In this document: piece after piece, positions 1 to 7,668 of the stretch
How the letters are laid out: every line of letters begins with the position of its first letter
How positions within the stretch are numbered: position 1 is the stretch's first letter
The notes under the pieces: generated by a model
The model's database searches: none
What the model was told of the DNA's origin: nothing
The model's input: the letters and a program-made list of their open reading frames with translations, nothing else
Source of the DNA: an uncultured Cryptobacterium sp.
GTDB lineage: Bacteria; Actinomycetota; Coriobacteriia; Coriobacteriales; Eggerthellaceae
Reading direction: 5' to 3'
Assembly: GCA_958410215.1 (NCBI GenBank)
Contig: CATYOF010000011.1
Location: 1 to 64,000 of the forward strand
DNA length: 64,000 nt
Program-made: the position numbers and the translations under genes

Positions 1-35
1 CGGTGTAGTCCGTGGGAGGATAGGTCGTTCTGCTC
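1..35 (+). rRNA. rrf: 5S rRNA, 3' end only (partial)
   Basis: The first 35 bases match the conserved 3' arm of bacterial 5S rRNA: a GTAGTCCGTGGGAGGATAGG stretch corresponding to the loop E/helix IV strand, followed by GTCG and a closing strand TTCTGCTC. Actinobacterial 5S genes carry the closely similar form with TGGGAGAGTAGGTCG. The 5' two thirds lie outside the window, so the pairing of the closing helix cannot be checked. The following bases carry no obvious terminator. If correct, an rRNA operon sits immediately to the left. Confidence 0.7.
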
Positions 36-225
36 ATGCAGGGCGCTATCTGTTTCTAACTATCTGTTTTAATTCCGTTTACCTACAATAGATGAATTGT
101 TGCGGATGTCTGACCTTCCTTTATAATCTTCATTTCTGTATGCGCGGTATAATTTCGTAACTCCTCTGTCGATATGTCGTAAGTAGGGGTTTAACTTCCT
201 TTCCGTACTTAATGAAAAGGTGAAT

Positions 226-537
226 ATGAACTACAAAGAAAAGCTTCAGCAAGCAAATAAGGAAGCCAAGGCTGCTGTTGTTGCGCTCTTTCTTACCATC
301 GTAGTCTGGATACTTTCGGGCTTTGGTATTGCTCCTCTTAATATTGTCGTGTTTAATACGCCGTTGTGGATTATTACGGGATGTTTTGGTACATGGATTT
401 TTGCCATAGCCGCTGCGGTATATATGAGTTCCTTTGTCTTCAAGGATATCGATCTGGAAGATGAAGAAATTAACTCTTTTCCAGAAGTTTCTGGGGATTC
501 TCAGTCTGTATCTTCTTCAGCTGAAGGAGGTAAGTAA
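226..537 (+). CDS. YhdT-like small membrane subunit of a sodium/solute symporter (DUF997)
   Basis: A 103-residue protein with a short charged N-terminus, two hydrophobic segments (about residues 18-42 and 47-70) and an acidic, serine-rich tail. The size, the topology and the position directly before a PanF-type symporter match the YhdT/DUF997 family, small membrane proteins that accompany pantothenate permeases. Start: an ATG at 226 sits 5 bases after GAAAAGG; an in-frame GTG at 220 overlaps that SD and is less likely. The stop TAA shares a base with the next ATG, indicating translational coupling. Its biochemical role is not established for the family. Confidence 0.75.
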   Translation: MNYKEKLQQANKEAKAAVVALFLTIVVWILSGFGIAPLNIVVFNTPLWIITGCFGTWIFAIAAAVYMSSFVFKDIDLEDEEINSFPEVSGDSQSVSSSAEGGK

Positions 538-2036
538 TGAGCGGAAATCCTGCTACCCTTATTCCTGTTGCTTTATTTCTTTTTCTAGGTTTAGGCATTA
601 CCTTTTTTGTTCGTTATCAGTCTCGTAAACGCCGTGAAGCGGGTTTCGTTTCAGAATACTTCATTGGAAGTCGCAGTTTAGGTGCTTTTGTACTTGCAAT
701 GACTACGATTGCTACCTATGGTTCAGTTAGTTCTTTTGTTGGTGGTCCCGGTCAGGCTTGGAATGTAGGCTTTGGCTGGGTTTACATGGCAACGATTCAG
801 GTTACAGCCTTGTTTTTGCTCTATGGCATTATGGGCAAGAAGATGGCTTTAGTGTCTCGTAAATTAGGAGCCATTACCGTAATTGATGTAATTCGTGCTC
901 GTTACAACTCTAATGCACTTGCTAATGTGGCAGCTCTTGTTATTGTTTTATTCTTTGGTGCCACCATGGTTGCTCAGTTTGTTGGTGGCGCAAAACTATT
1001 TGAGGCGGTAACGGGCTATTCCTATGAGGTCGGCCTTGCAATTTTTGGTATTGCCGCTATTTTGTTCACTGCGCTTGGTGGCTTTAGAGGAGTTGCTTTT
1101 GTAGACACCCTCTGTGGTATTGCCATGATTGTGGGTATTTTCGTACTTGCCGGTGGCATTTTGAATGCTGGTGGTGGGTACACCACTATTATGGCGAATC
1201 TTCAGACTCACAATCCTCAGCTGCTGGAACCACTCGGTGGAGGTGATATGCCTGTTGGCTTGTATTTCACGCAGTGGTTGTTAGTGGGTGTATTTACGTT
1301 TTGTTTGCCTCAATCAGTTGTTCGTTGTATGGGCTATAAAGATTCGAAATCTCTTCGTCAGGCCATGATTATTGGTACTATTATTATTGGCGCCATGATG
1401 ATTGGCGTTACTGCTTTAGGTGTTCTTGCAAAAGGTATCTTACCCGCAGATCTTTCAGCATATGGCAACAGCGTCGATAATATTATTCCGCTTGCTATCG
1501 TTCAGTCGTTGCCTCCTTGGTTGGCTGGTGTTGCGATTATTGGTCCTGTTGCAGCTTCTATTTCTACCGTAGCTTCACTTTTGATTTTTTCTTCCTCGTC
1601 CATTATCAAAGATATGTACTTACATTATCGTGAAGAAAAAAATGACGTACCCAGCGGTAAGCAGGTTGCTCGTTATAGTCAGGTATTTACCTTTGTTGTT
1701 GGCGTGATTGTATTTGTGCTTTCTATTGTGCCCCCTGATGTTATTTGGAAGATTAACATGTTTGCCTTTGGCGGCTTAGAAACAGCTTTCTGTTGGGTAT
1801 TGGTAATGGGCCTGTTCTGGAAAAAGGCCAACAAAACAGGAGCGTTACTTTCTATGGTTGGTGGAACACTGGCCTATTGTGGAACTATGGCAGCAGGTAT
1901 TACCTTCTTTGGATTGCATCAAATCGTTATTGGAATTACGGTGTCGCTGCTTTGTATGGTAGTTGGCTCGCTGGTGGCGAAGCCTAAAGATACTGCCAAA
2001 GAGCTTGAGGCTAGAGCAGTGTTCTTTGGGGAATAA
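537..2036 (+). CDS. panF: Sodium/pantothenate-type symporter (SSS family, PanF-like)
   Basis: A 499-residue polytopic membrane protein with about 13 hydrophobic segments. The N-terminal stretch around residues 37-70 (EYFIGSRSLG, then an ATYGSVSSFVGGPG region) is typical of solute:sodium symporters of the PanF branch. It would use the sodium gradient to import pantothenate or a related carboxylate. The preceding YhdT-like gene overlaps it by one base, which supports the PanF assignment. The SD AAGGAGG at 524-530 is well spaced. The exact substrate cannot be read from the sequence. A strong bidirectional hairpin follows at 2107. Confidence 0.8.
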   Translation: MSGNPATLIPVALFLFLGLGITFFVRYQSRKRREAGFVSEYFIGSRSLGAFVLAMTTIATYGSVSSFVGGPGQAWNVGFGWVYMATIQVTALFLLYGIMGKKMALVSRKLGAITVIDVIRARYNSNALANVAALVIVLFFGATMVAQFVGGAKLFEAVTGYSYEVGLAIFGIAAILFTALGGFRGVAFVDTLCGIAMIVGIFVLAGGILNAGGGYTTIMANLQTHNPQLLEPLGGGDMPVGLYFTQWLLVGVFTFCLPQSVVRCMGYKDSKSLRQAMIIGTIIIGAMMIGVTALGVLAKGILPADLSAYGNSVDNIIPLAIVQSLPPWLAGVAIIGPVAASISTVASLLIFSSSSIIKDMYLHYREEKNDVPSGKQVARYSQVFTFVVGVIVFVLSIVPPDVIWKINMFAFGGLETAFCWVLVMGLFWKKANKTGALLSMVGGTLAYCGTMAAGITFFGLHQIVIGITVSLLCMVVGSLVAKPKDTAKELEARAVFFGE

Positions 2037-2106
2037 TCTTGGGTTATAAGAAAAAAGCTTCGGACTACTTTTGAGAGATTTTTGTTAGCTTGTTACGATA
2101 ATTTTA

Positions 2107-2137
2107 AAAATGCCTAAGTTTTTTACTTAGGCATTTT
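2107..2137. terminator. Bidirectional intrinsic terminator
   Basis: Perfect 12-bp stem (AAAATGCCTAAG and its complement) around a T-rich 7-base loop, A-rich on one side and T-rich on the other, so it can end transcription from both sides. It lies between the convergent symporter gene and the LysR gene; the LysR stop codon falls inside the hairpin. Confidence 0.85.
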
Positions 2138-3014
2138 CGTATAATTGAGTGATTTCTTTAGAATATGATTTCAAAAAATCTATGAAAGTTTTTGTGGCAT
2201 CAGTGGTTTCTATATCACTGTTTAGGTTGGCGTATAAATAACGATACCGTTGTACGTCCTCGCAGACTTTTACTGCAATATTGAAGTGATGATGACCAAG
2301 CCATGTAAAAGTGGTGCCAATAGTGCAGCCAATGCCTGATTCTACCAAGCTTAAAGCTTCGCTATAAAGCTGCGTTTCGGCAACGATAGTTGGTTCGAAT
2401 CCTGCTTCATGGCACATCTCTGTAACGGTTGTTCGCAAATCACTGGGATTCGTAAGAATAAAGTCTTCGTTTCGAAGCATGCTCAGTTTGAAATGTTTTT
2501 CATTTGCAAGAGGGTGATTGGAGGGAAGAATAGCAACGTATTGTTCCTTTCCTAGGGGTATCGTGTTTTCTTCAGTAAGTTTTAATTGCGAACCAAATAA
2601 CTTGATGTCAATAACTTGCTGAGAAAACGTACTTGAATCGGGGTAGCCCATACGTATAAGAATGTCGGGATGCTGGTCGTAGAAGGCTCGCAACAATTCT
2701 CCTGCGTGACCTACAGGTATTTCTACTGCGCAATTTACGATACGTTCTCGAGCGTGAGCGTTGTCGCAGGCAGTTTTTTGAGCTTCTTCTAAAATACCAA
2801 GAGCTTCTTGAACGCGCTTAGCATAATAGCGGCCACTGTCATTGAGTTCGAGTCGTTTTCCCATACGGTTGAAAAGCTGAAACCCCAGTTCCTGTTCAAG
2901 GTCGCGCAGGTTTGCGCTAAGGGAAGGCTGTGAAATGTGAATCATTTTTGCAGCTTGCGTCATGTTTTCACATTCAGCAATAGCAAGAAAATATTGCAAT
3001 TGACGTAATTCCAT
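2127..3014 (-). CDS. LysR family transcriptional regulator
   Basis: A 295-residue protein with the classical N-terminal winged helix (MELRQLQYFLAIAECENMTQ; recognition-helix region HISQPSLSANLRDLE at about 26-40) and a C-terminal periplasmic-binding-like effector domain from about residue 90. Length and layout are normal for LTTRs. It is convergent with the symporter and lies downstream of the alpha/beta hydrolase gene on the same strand, with a 325-base gap containing dyads. It is a candidate regulator of the hydrolase/MFS cluster to its right; this is inferred from position. Confidence 0.9.
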   Translation of the reverse strand: MELRQLQYFLAIAECENMTQAAKMIHISQPSLSANLRDLEQELGFQLFNRMGKRLELNDSGRYYAKRVQEALGILEEAQKTACDNAHARERIVNCAVEIPVGHAGELLRAFYDQHPDILIRMGYPDSSTFSQQVIDIKLFGSQLKLTEENTIPLGKEQYVAILPSNHPLANEKHFKLSMLRNEDFILTNPSDLRTTVTEMCHEAGFEPTIVAETQLYSEALSLVESGIGCTIGTTFTWLGHHHFNIAVKVCEDVQRYRYLYANLNSDIETTDATKTFIDFLKSYSKEITQLYENA

Positions 3015-3221
3015 TGATCCTCATTTCAGTAAGGTATTCCGCTACGCTGAGAACTAGATATTTGGAAGATACCGCTTCAACAGCCCTAATCTTTACTTAA
3101 AAATTAATAATTTCAAAAGACTTCTTAAGCTTAGTTTATTTAACTGAAGTAATTACTTCCATTATTTGCATTCTTTGATTCAATCACTAAATCAATTAAG
3201 AGGGACGCAGTATAAACAAAT

Positions 3222-3323
3222 AACCCCTGCTACAAATAGAATTTCATCGCAGATGATGAATGTAACAGGGGTTTATGAAGGGGTGACCTTGATTGTATTT
3301 AAAGGAAAGGGGTTCAAGGTCAC
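3222..3323. repeat. Two adjacent inverted repeats (terminator-like) between the LysR and hydrolase genes
   Basis: In the 3015-3339 gap there are two dyads. One pairs AACCCCTG (3222-3229) with CAGGGGTT (3266-3273), reinforced by TACA/TGTA inside. The other pairs GTGACCTTGA (3283-3292) with TCAAGGTCAC (3314-3323), a perfect 10-bp stem. Both follow the stop of the minus-strand hydrolase and probably form its terminator or 3'-end structure. The rest of the gap shows nothing else recognisable. Confidence 0.5.
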
Positions 3324-3339
3324 TTGAGAGAGGAAAACG

Positions 3340-4323
3340 TTATTTCTCGAAGTTGTCCTGAGTTCCTTCAGCGGCTTCAATGGTTCTAATTTCTTTCGGC
3401 AATTCACTTCGTTGATGAGTTCCTTCCCAAATATGCTCATCAATAAAATCGAGAAGCATATTAACAACCTCATCAGTTTTCATAGCGGGATCACCATGGA
3501 CAGCATCAGGGAAAAGATGAAATTTTGCTCGTTTTTCTCCACACGTTTCGTTAATCATATTAGTCATAGCTATTGATTGTGTGTAAGGAACGATGGGATC
3601 CTTGATGCCATGAAGATAGAACGTTGGAGGAAAATCCTTAGTTACGAAATTGATGGGGCTACCGAAAGCAGCTGCTTCACGATTTCGGCTGTTTTTAAAT
3701 CCCATGATTAAGTTATGGGGGAATCTCATGCCTTCTCCAAGACCTTCAGCGGTGTCGGTACCTCCCGTTGCATTAACAATGTCATCTTCGGAAAGCGTGT
3801 TGCAAAGATCAATCTGGTACATATCGCTTGGAGAATAAAGATTCACGAGACATTGGATTGAATCGTCGTATTCGGCGTTACCAAGTTTGGCGCCTTTCAT
3901 AATAGGACGCCCGCCTAATGCAGCAACCATATTGAGAATATGACCACCAGCAGAGTTTCCCCATGCTGCAATTTTGTCGGTCTTTAGATGATACTCGTCT
4001 GCGTGAGATCGCAAGAAACGAATTGCTGCACGAACGTCGTAAAGTGGATCAGGCCAAACGGCATCTGGCGCAATACGATACTCAACTGCTGCCATTGCAT
4101 AACCTTGAGACATTACTTTAAAAGCTCCAGGCATAGTGTTCTCTCGTTTATCGCCTCCGACCCAGCCGCCGCCATGGACAAATACAATCAGCGGAAAAGG
4201 ACCTTCTCCTTCGTCGGGTAGCCAAATATCTAACTTTTGACGTGGATCATGGTCTGCGTACGGAACATCGAGCCAGTATCGCTTAAACTGCGTTGGATCT
4301 ACTTTACTGAAAAAGCTTGCCAT
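3340..4323 (-). CDS. Alpha/beta hydrolase (carboxylesterase type), paralog 1
   Basis: A 327-residue hydrolase with an oxyanion-hole motif HGGGW (50-54), nucleophile elbow GNSAGG (Ser124), a likely acid Asp242 (HGIKDPIVPY) and catalytic His276 (AVHGDP). These place it in the BD-FAE/esterase-lipase group that hydrolyses short acyl or aryl esters. No signal peptide, so cytoplasmic. The gene at 6259 encodes a close paralog with the same catalytic positions, and an MFS carrier lies between them. It is divergent from the carrier. The pair may hydrolyse an ester taken up by the carrier; the substrate is unknown. Confidence 0.85.
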   Translation of the reverse strand: MASFFSKVDPTQFKRYWLDVPYADHDPRQKLDIWLPDEGEGPFPLIVFVHGGGWVGGDKRENTMPGAFKVMSQGYAMAAVEYRIAPDAVWPDPLYDVRAAIRFLRSHADEYHLKTDKIAAWGNSAGGHILNMVAALGGRPIMKGAKLGNAEYDDSIQCLVNLYSPSDMYQIDLCNTLSEDDIVNATGGTDTAEGLGEGMRFPHNLIMGFKNSRNREAAAFGSPINFVTKDFPPTFYLHGIKDPIVPYTQSIAMTNMINETCGEKRAKFHLFPDAVHGDPAMKTDEVVNMLLDFIDEHIWEGTHQRSELPKEIRTIEAAEGTQDNFEK

Positions 4324-4455
4324 TATATCCCCTTTTGCTCTTCTGAACTCCCTTGTTTATGTTACTAAAACGACTGTAAGAAAAATCAAACGTTCGTGGA
4401 AATACTTAAGTCTTATAAGCCATAGGTTCTTTTCTATAAGCGCAGGTAAACAGCT

Positions 4456-4469
4456 TAGAACATGTTCTA
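4456..4469. promoter_or_regulatory. Palindromic candidate operator (GAACATGTTC core)
   Basis: A perfect 14-bp palindrome TAGAACATGTTCTA in the divergent promoter region between the hydrolase and the MFS gene. A second dyad with the same GAAC-N2-GTTC core lies 92 bp further right. Such GAAC/GTTC dyads suit a dimeric regulator (LuxR- or TetR-type sites often look like this); the binding protein is unknown. Confidence 0.45.
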
Positions 4470-4547
4470 TATTGGTTTTATTCGAGGGTATATCTGTTCT
4501 TATTATTTCAAACTCAAAATTGTGTGGTCTACCATCATTTTAGGGAG

Positions 4548-4561
4548 TTGAACGAGTTCAA
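4548..4561. promoter_or_regulatory. Second palindromic candidate operator (GAACGAGTTC core)
   Basis: TTGAAC-GA-GTTCAA, a 6-bp perfect dyad sharing its GAAC-N2-GTTC core with the palindrome at 4456-4469. Two like sites in one divergent intergenic region suggest real operators rather than chance. Confidence 0.45.
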
Positions 4562-4647
4562 AACAATTAAATACGGATGCGAACTGCTTCTGAATAAGTG
4601 AAGTTTTGAACCTCGAATTATACATTCGAATAGAAAGGGGAGGGGAC

Positions 4648-4698
4648 ATGGCAAGGCTGTTTTATACAAAAATGCCTGCCCAGTTCAAAAAGTATTAA
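4648..4698 (+). pseudogene. 16-codon relic of an alpha/beta hydrolase N-terminus
   Basis: An ATG at 4648 follows a very strong SD (AAAGGGGAGGGG) and opens a 16-residue frame, MARLFYTKMPAQFKKY, before TAA. Aligned without gaps to the first 16 residues of the hydrolase at 3340-4323, 8 of 16 positions are identical, including the terminal PxQFKxY pattern shared by both paralogs. Homology stops at the TAA. The simplest reading is the remaining start of a third hydrolase copy whose body was deleted. A short leader peptide for the MFS gene 110 bases downstream is the alternative. Confidence 0.5.
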
Positions 4699-4807
4699 TT
4701 CACCGTTGTTCCTCTAACGAAATTCTTTTATGGGCTTTAAGTGTTTCGAAAACTAGAGGAAACAAAAATATGAGTAAATAGATACTTCTTGATGGGCAGG
4801 TAAACTC

Positions 4808-6148
4808 ATGGTAGCAAAAGCTTCAAATACAGGTACAGAGTTGGTGGAAAAGAGCTTTATCCACTATGTACCAATTATCATTGTTGGCATTCTTATTTGT
4901 GGTGTGCCTTCAGCAATTCTGAATAGCTGCGCAGGTATTTACTATCCTGTCATGGCTGAAGATTTTGGTGTGCCAGTAAGCCAGATTTCTATGTGGCGTA
5001 CGCTTGACTACATTACTGGTGTTATTGTTTCGCCTTTTGCAGGTATGTGGCTGGCTAAGTACAACACTAAATATGTACTTTTGGCAGCAGGCGCAATTGA
5101 ATCTGCAGTTCTAATCTCTTTTGGTGCAGCACCTCAGTTATGGATGATTTGGGTTGGCGGCGCAATTGTTGGTATTACTAACGCTGTTATGCTTGGTGTT
5201 GGCGTTGCTGCAATTATCAATCGCTGGTTCCGTGTAAGCACTGGTTTAGTAATTGGTATTTGTACTGCATTTACTGGTTTTGGCGGAATGTTATTTACCC
5301 CAATTGGCCAGATGATTATTGAGACCTCTGGTTGCCGCACCAGCTATATGACCTTAGGTGCTATCAGCTTGGTTGTTATGGTTGTGGGCGTTTTGATTTT
5401 CTACGCAAATCGTCCTGAAGATCGCGGTATGCTTCCTTATGGTACTGCTAAGCAGGCAGCAAAGCTTGCAGAAGCTCCTGAAGAAGAACGTGTTGCACTG
5501 TGTGTACGCCCAAGTGTTGCACGTAAGTCCCTTGTATTCTGGGTTTTGATTCTTTTCGGTTTGTTAATCAATACGGTTTGCAACATTAATGCGTTCTTTG
5601 CGACCTATGTTGAGTGGTATAACGCACAAGCAGATGTAGTTGCAGGCATTATGGTTGGTGCATTTGTAACGGGTGCCGAGCTTACGGCCTTTAACAGTGC
5701 TGGTAATGCAATTGGTAAACTTGGCTTAGGCGTTTTCTCTGACATGAGCGTTAAAGTTACGCTGTTTGTACTGTGCGCTTGCGGTTTACTTGGCTTGGTG
5801 TTCATGTGGCAGTTCCCAAGCACCATTCTGCTTCCTATTGGTAGTGTTTTGTTCGGTTGCTTTATTCCTGGTACGTTGGTTGTTGCGCCAATGGTTGTTC
5901 GTTCCGTATTTGGATACGGTGCATCGTATCCAGTAATTTGGGGTTATGTAGGAACTTCTCTTGGTCTGGGCGGTGCTGTTGGTAGCTACGTTTGGACAGC
6001 GGTTTCTGAAAACCTTGGCGGCTTTACTGCAGTATTTGGTATCGCGGTAGTATGCATCATCTTGGTTCTTGTTCTTGGCCTTATTGCATATAGCATGCGT
6101 GATAAGCTCCCTCGTGAACGTTTGACCGAAGCTGATTTGGATCGCTAA
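4808..6148 (+). CDS. MFS transporter (OFA-like, 12 membrane segments)
   Basis: A 446-residue major facilitator with 12 hydrophobic segments and a hydrophilic central loop around residues 203-240, where the two six-helix halves join. The arrangement resembles monocarboxylate/oxalate-formate antiporter-type MFS carriers. It sits between two paralogous esterases, suggesting uptake or exchange of an ester or its acid product. The ATG has only a weak SD (GGCAGG), in contrast to the strong SD of the relic ORF just upstream, so leader coupling is possible. A strong terminator follows at 6186. Confidence 0.8.
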   Translation: MVAKASNTGTELVEKSFIHYVPIIIVGILICGVPSAILNSCAGIYYPVMAEDFGVPVSQISMWRTLDYITGVIVSPFAGMWLAKYNTKYVLLAAGAIESAVLISFGAAPQLWMIWVGGAIVGITNAVMLGVGVAAIINRWFRVSTGLVIGICTAFTGFGGMLFTPIGQMIIETSGCRTSYMTLGAISLVVMVVGVLIFYANRPEDRGMLPYGTAKQAAKLAEAPEEERVALCVRPSVARKSLVFWVLILFGLLINTVCNINAFFATYVEWYNAQADVVAGIMVGAFVTGAELTAFNSAGNAIGKLGLGVFSDMSVKVTLFVLCACGLLGLVFMWQFPSTILLPIGSVLFGCFIPGTLVVAPMVVRSVFGYGASYPVIWGYVGTSLGLGGAVGSYVWTAVSENLGGFTAVFGIAVVCIILVLVLGLIAYSMRDKLPRERLTEADLDR

Positions 6149-6185
6149 TTACTAAATACGAAGCAAGGTTCACTATTGTTTTGAG

Positions 6186-6222
6186 AAAAGGTCTCTTCGA
6201 TATTTAGTCGAAGAGACCTTTT
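6186..6222 (+). terminator. Intrinsic terminator after the MFS gene
   Basis: A perfect 15-bp stem (AAAAGGTCTCTTCGA and its complement) with a 7-base loop and a terminal TTTT, 38 bases after the MFS stop. It separates the MFS gene from the following hydrolase, which therefore likely has its own promoter or depends on readthrough. Confidence 0.85.
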
Positions 6223-6258
6223 AACGGTACTCTAAGAGTAAGAATAAGGGGGCACAGT

Positions 6259-7212
6259 ATGGAGAGTCCATTTAAACAAATTGATCCATCTCAATTTAAA
6301 CGTCATTGGCTTGATGTTTCTTATGCATCAGATGACCCTCGTCAGGCAATGGATATCTGGCTGCCGAATGAAGGCGAAGGCCCTTTTCCATTAATTGTTT
6401 TTGTTCACGGTGGCGGATGGGTTTCTGGCGATAAAAGAGAAAACACGATGCCAGGTATCTTTAAATTTCCATCACAAGGGTATGCATTGGCATGTATAGA
6501 GTATCGCTTAGTTCCTGATGTGCGTTGGCCTGAACCCCTTGAAGATGTGCGTGCGGCAATTCGTTTTTTGCGTGCCCATGGTGCTGAATACAATCTTAAA
6601 ACTGACAAAATTGCCTTAATGGGTAATTCTGCTGGAGGACATCTATCTTGCATGGTTTCGGCTTTGGCAGGACGTCCATTTATGAACGGCAGACGTTATG
6701 GCAATCTTGATCAGTCCGATGCTGTTCAGTGCTTGGTTGCGGTATATCCTCCCACTGATTTATATCAATGTGATTTATGCGATCGCAGCACTAAAGAAGA
6801 TCAGTTGATAGCTTCAGGCGGTTTAGCTGCTCGCGGCGATACGGGTGAAAAAGGAATGAGTAATCCTCAGAATCAACTTATGGGAGTGAGTTGTTTTGAT
6901 AACCCTGAGGTAGCTGCGACGGGAAGTCCTATAAAGTATGTAAACGAGAATTTTCCTAAGGCATACTTCCTGCATGGTATAAAAGATCATATTGTTCCTT
7001 ATACTCAATCGGTTTCTATGGTGCGTATGGTTAATGAAAAATGCGGTACTGGACACGCGAAGCTGGAACTATTCCCAGATGCTACTCATGGTGATCCTTC
7101 AATGAAAACCGATGAAGTTATGAACAGAATCTTGGATTTTATTGATGAAGTGTTGTGGGAAGGTGCACACGAAAGAACAGAGCTTCCAGAAGACGTAGCG
7201 CTTCTTGATTAA
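6259..7212 (+). CDS. Alpha/beta hydrolase (carboxylesterase type), paralog 2
   Basis: A 317-residue protein strongly similar over its whole length to the hydrolase at 3340-4323, sharing the xDPxQFKRxWLDV start, HGGGW at 50-54, GNSAGG with Ser124, Asp243 in HGIKDHIVPY and His277 in ATHGDP. All catalytic residues are present, so both copies should be active esterases, perhaps with different acyl or alcohol preferences. SD AAGGGGG lies shortly before the ATG. It is co-oriented with the MFS carrier but separated from it by a strong terminator. It is followed by its own terminator at 7244. Confidence 0.85.
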   Translation: MESPFKQIDPSQFKRHWLDVSYASDDPRQAMDIWLPNEGEGPFPLIVFVHGGGWVSGDKRENTMPGIFKFPSQGYALACIEYRLVPDVRWPEPLEDVRAAIRFLRAHGAEYNLKTDKIALMGNSAGGHLSCMVSALAGRPFMNGRRYGNLDQSDAVQCLVAVYPPTDLYQCDLCDRSTKEDQLIASGGLAARGDTGEKGMSNPQNQLMGVSCFDNPEVAATGSPIKYVNENFPKAYFLHGIKDHIVPYTQSVSMVRMVNEKCGTGHAKLELFPDATHGDPSMKTDEVMNRILDFIDEVLWEGAHERTELPEDVALLD

Positions 7213-7243
7213 AATACTCCTAAGTTGATAGAAGCAGTTAGAA

Positions 7244-7279
7244 AAGTATCCTCTTGAAGTATCAAGGGGATACTTGTTT
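7244..7279 (+). terminator. Intrinsic terminator after hydrolase 2
   Basis: Stem AAGTATCCTCTTGA pairing with TCAAGGGGATACTT (one G-T pair) around a 4-base loop, followed by GTTTT. It lies 31 bases after the hydrolase stop. Confidence 0.75.
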
Positions 7280-7668
7280 TATCAATTCGTTTTTATACCG
7301 TTGATTAGTATTTACATATTGTTTTGAGCGCCTGCGTGATAATTGACGGACTAACATTTATAGCAATCTGTGGCGTCATTGCGCTTCGACAAGGAGCTAA
7401 GCTAGAGAAAACTACAGAGCTATAAAACTCATCACTTTAATTCGATATGTTTAAGAACTCGCTTGGCTTGGTTTGAATTAGGCGGGCTCTTATAGTTTTT
7501 ACAGGTAAATGACACTTTCACTTCTTCAACTATTAGTTAGGTTATGTACCATTAATATAAAAATGGGGAAGAAGTAATTTTGGAAATCAATTAACTGTTT
7601 ACTGAAGATAGGTAAGCAACTGTTTCTGAGACCTTAATTACCTTACAAACGCATCGGAAAGGCCTTCC
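7280..7668. other. Intergenic stretch before the ABC exporter, no gene seen
   Basis: About 390 bases without a convincing gene. A 29-codon frame from GTG 7336 reads as a short hydrophobic peptide but has no SD and no recognised homology. The region should contain the exporter promoter; no regulator dyad like the TetR sites at 11909 was seen here. Confidence 0.4.

Noticed and set aside
2392..2402. tRNA-like GGTTCGAATCC word
   Set aside because: It sits inside the LysR coding region; no cloverleaf, acceptor stem or anticodon arm can be formed around it.
7336..7425. 29-codon GTG-started hydrophobic frame before the ABC exporter
   Set aside because: No SD, no recognisable family and a short length; not distinguishable from chance.
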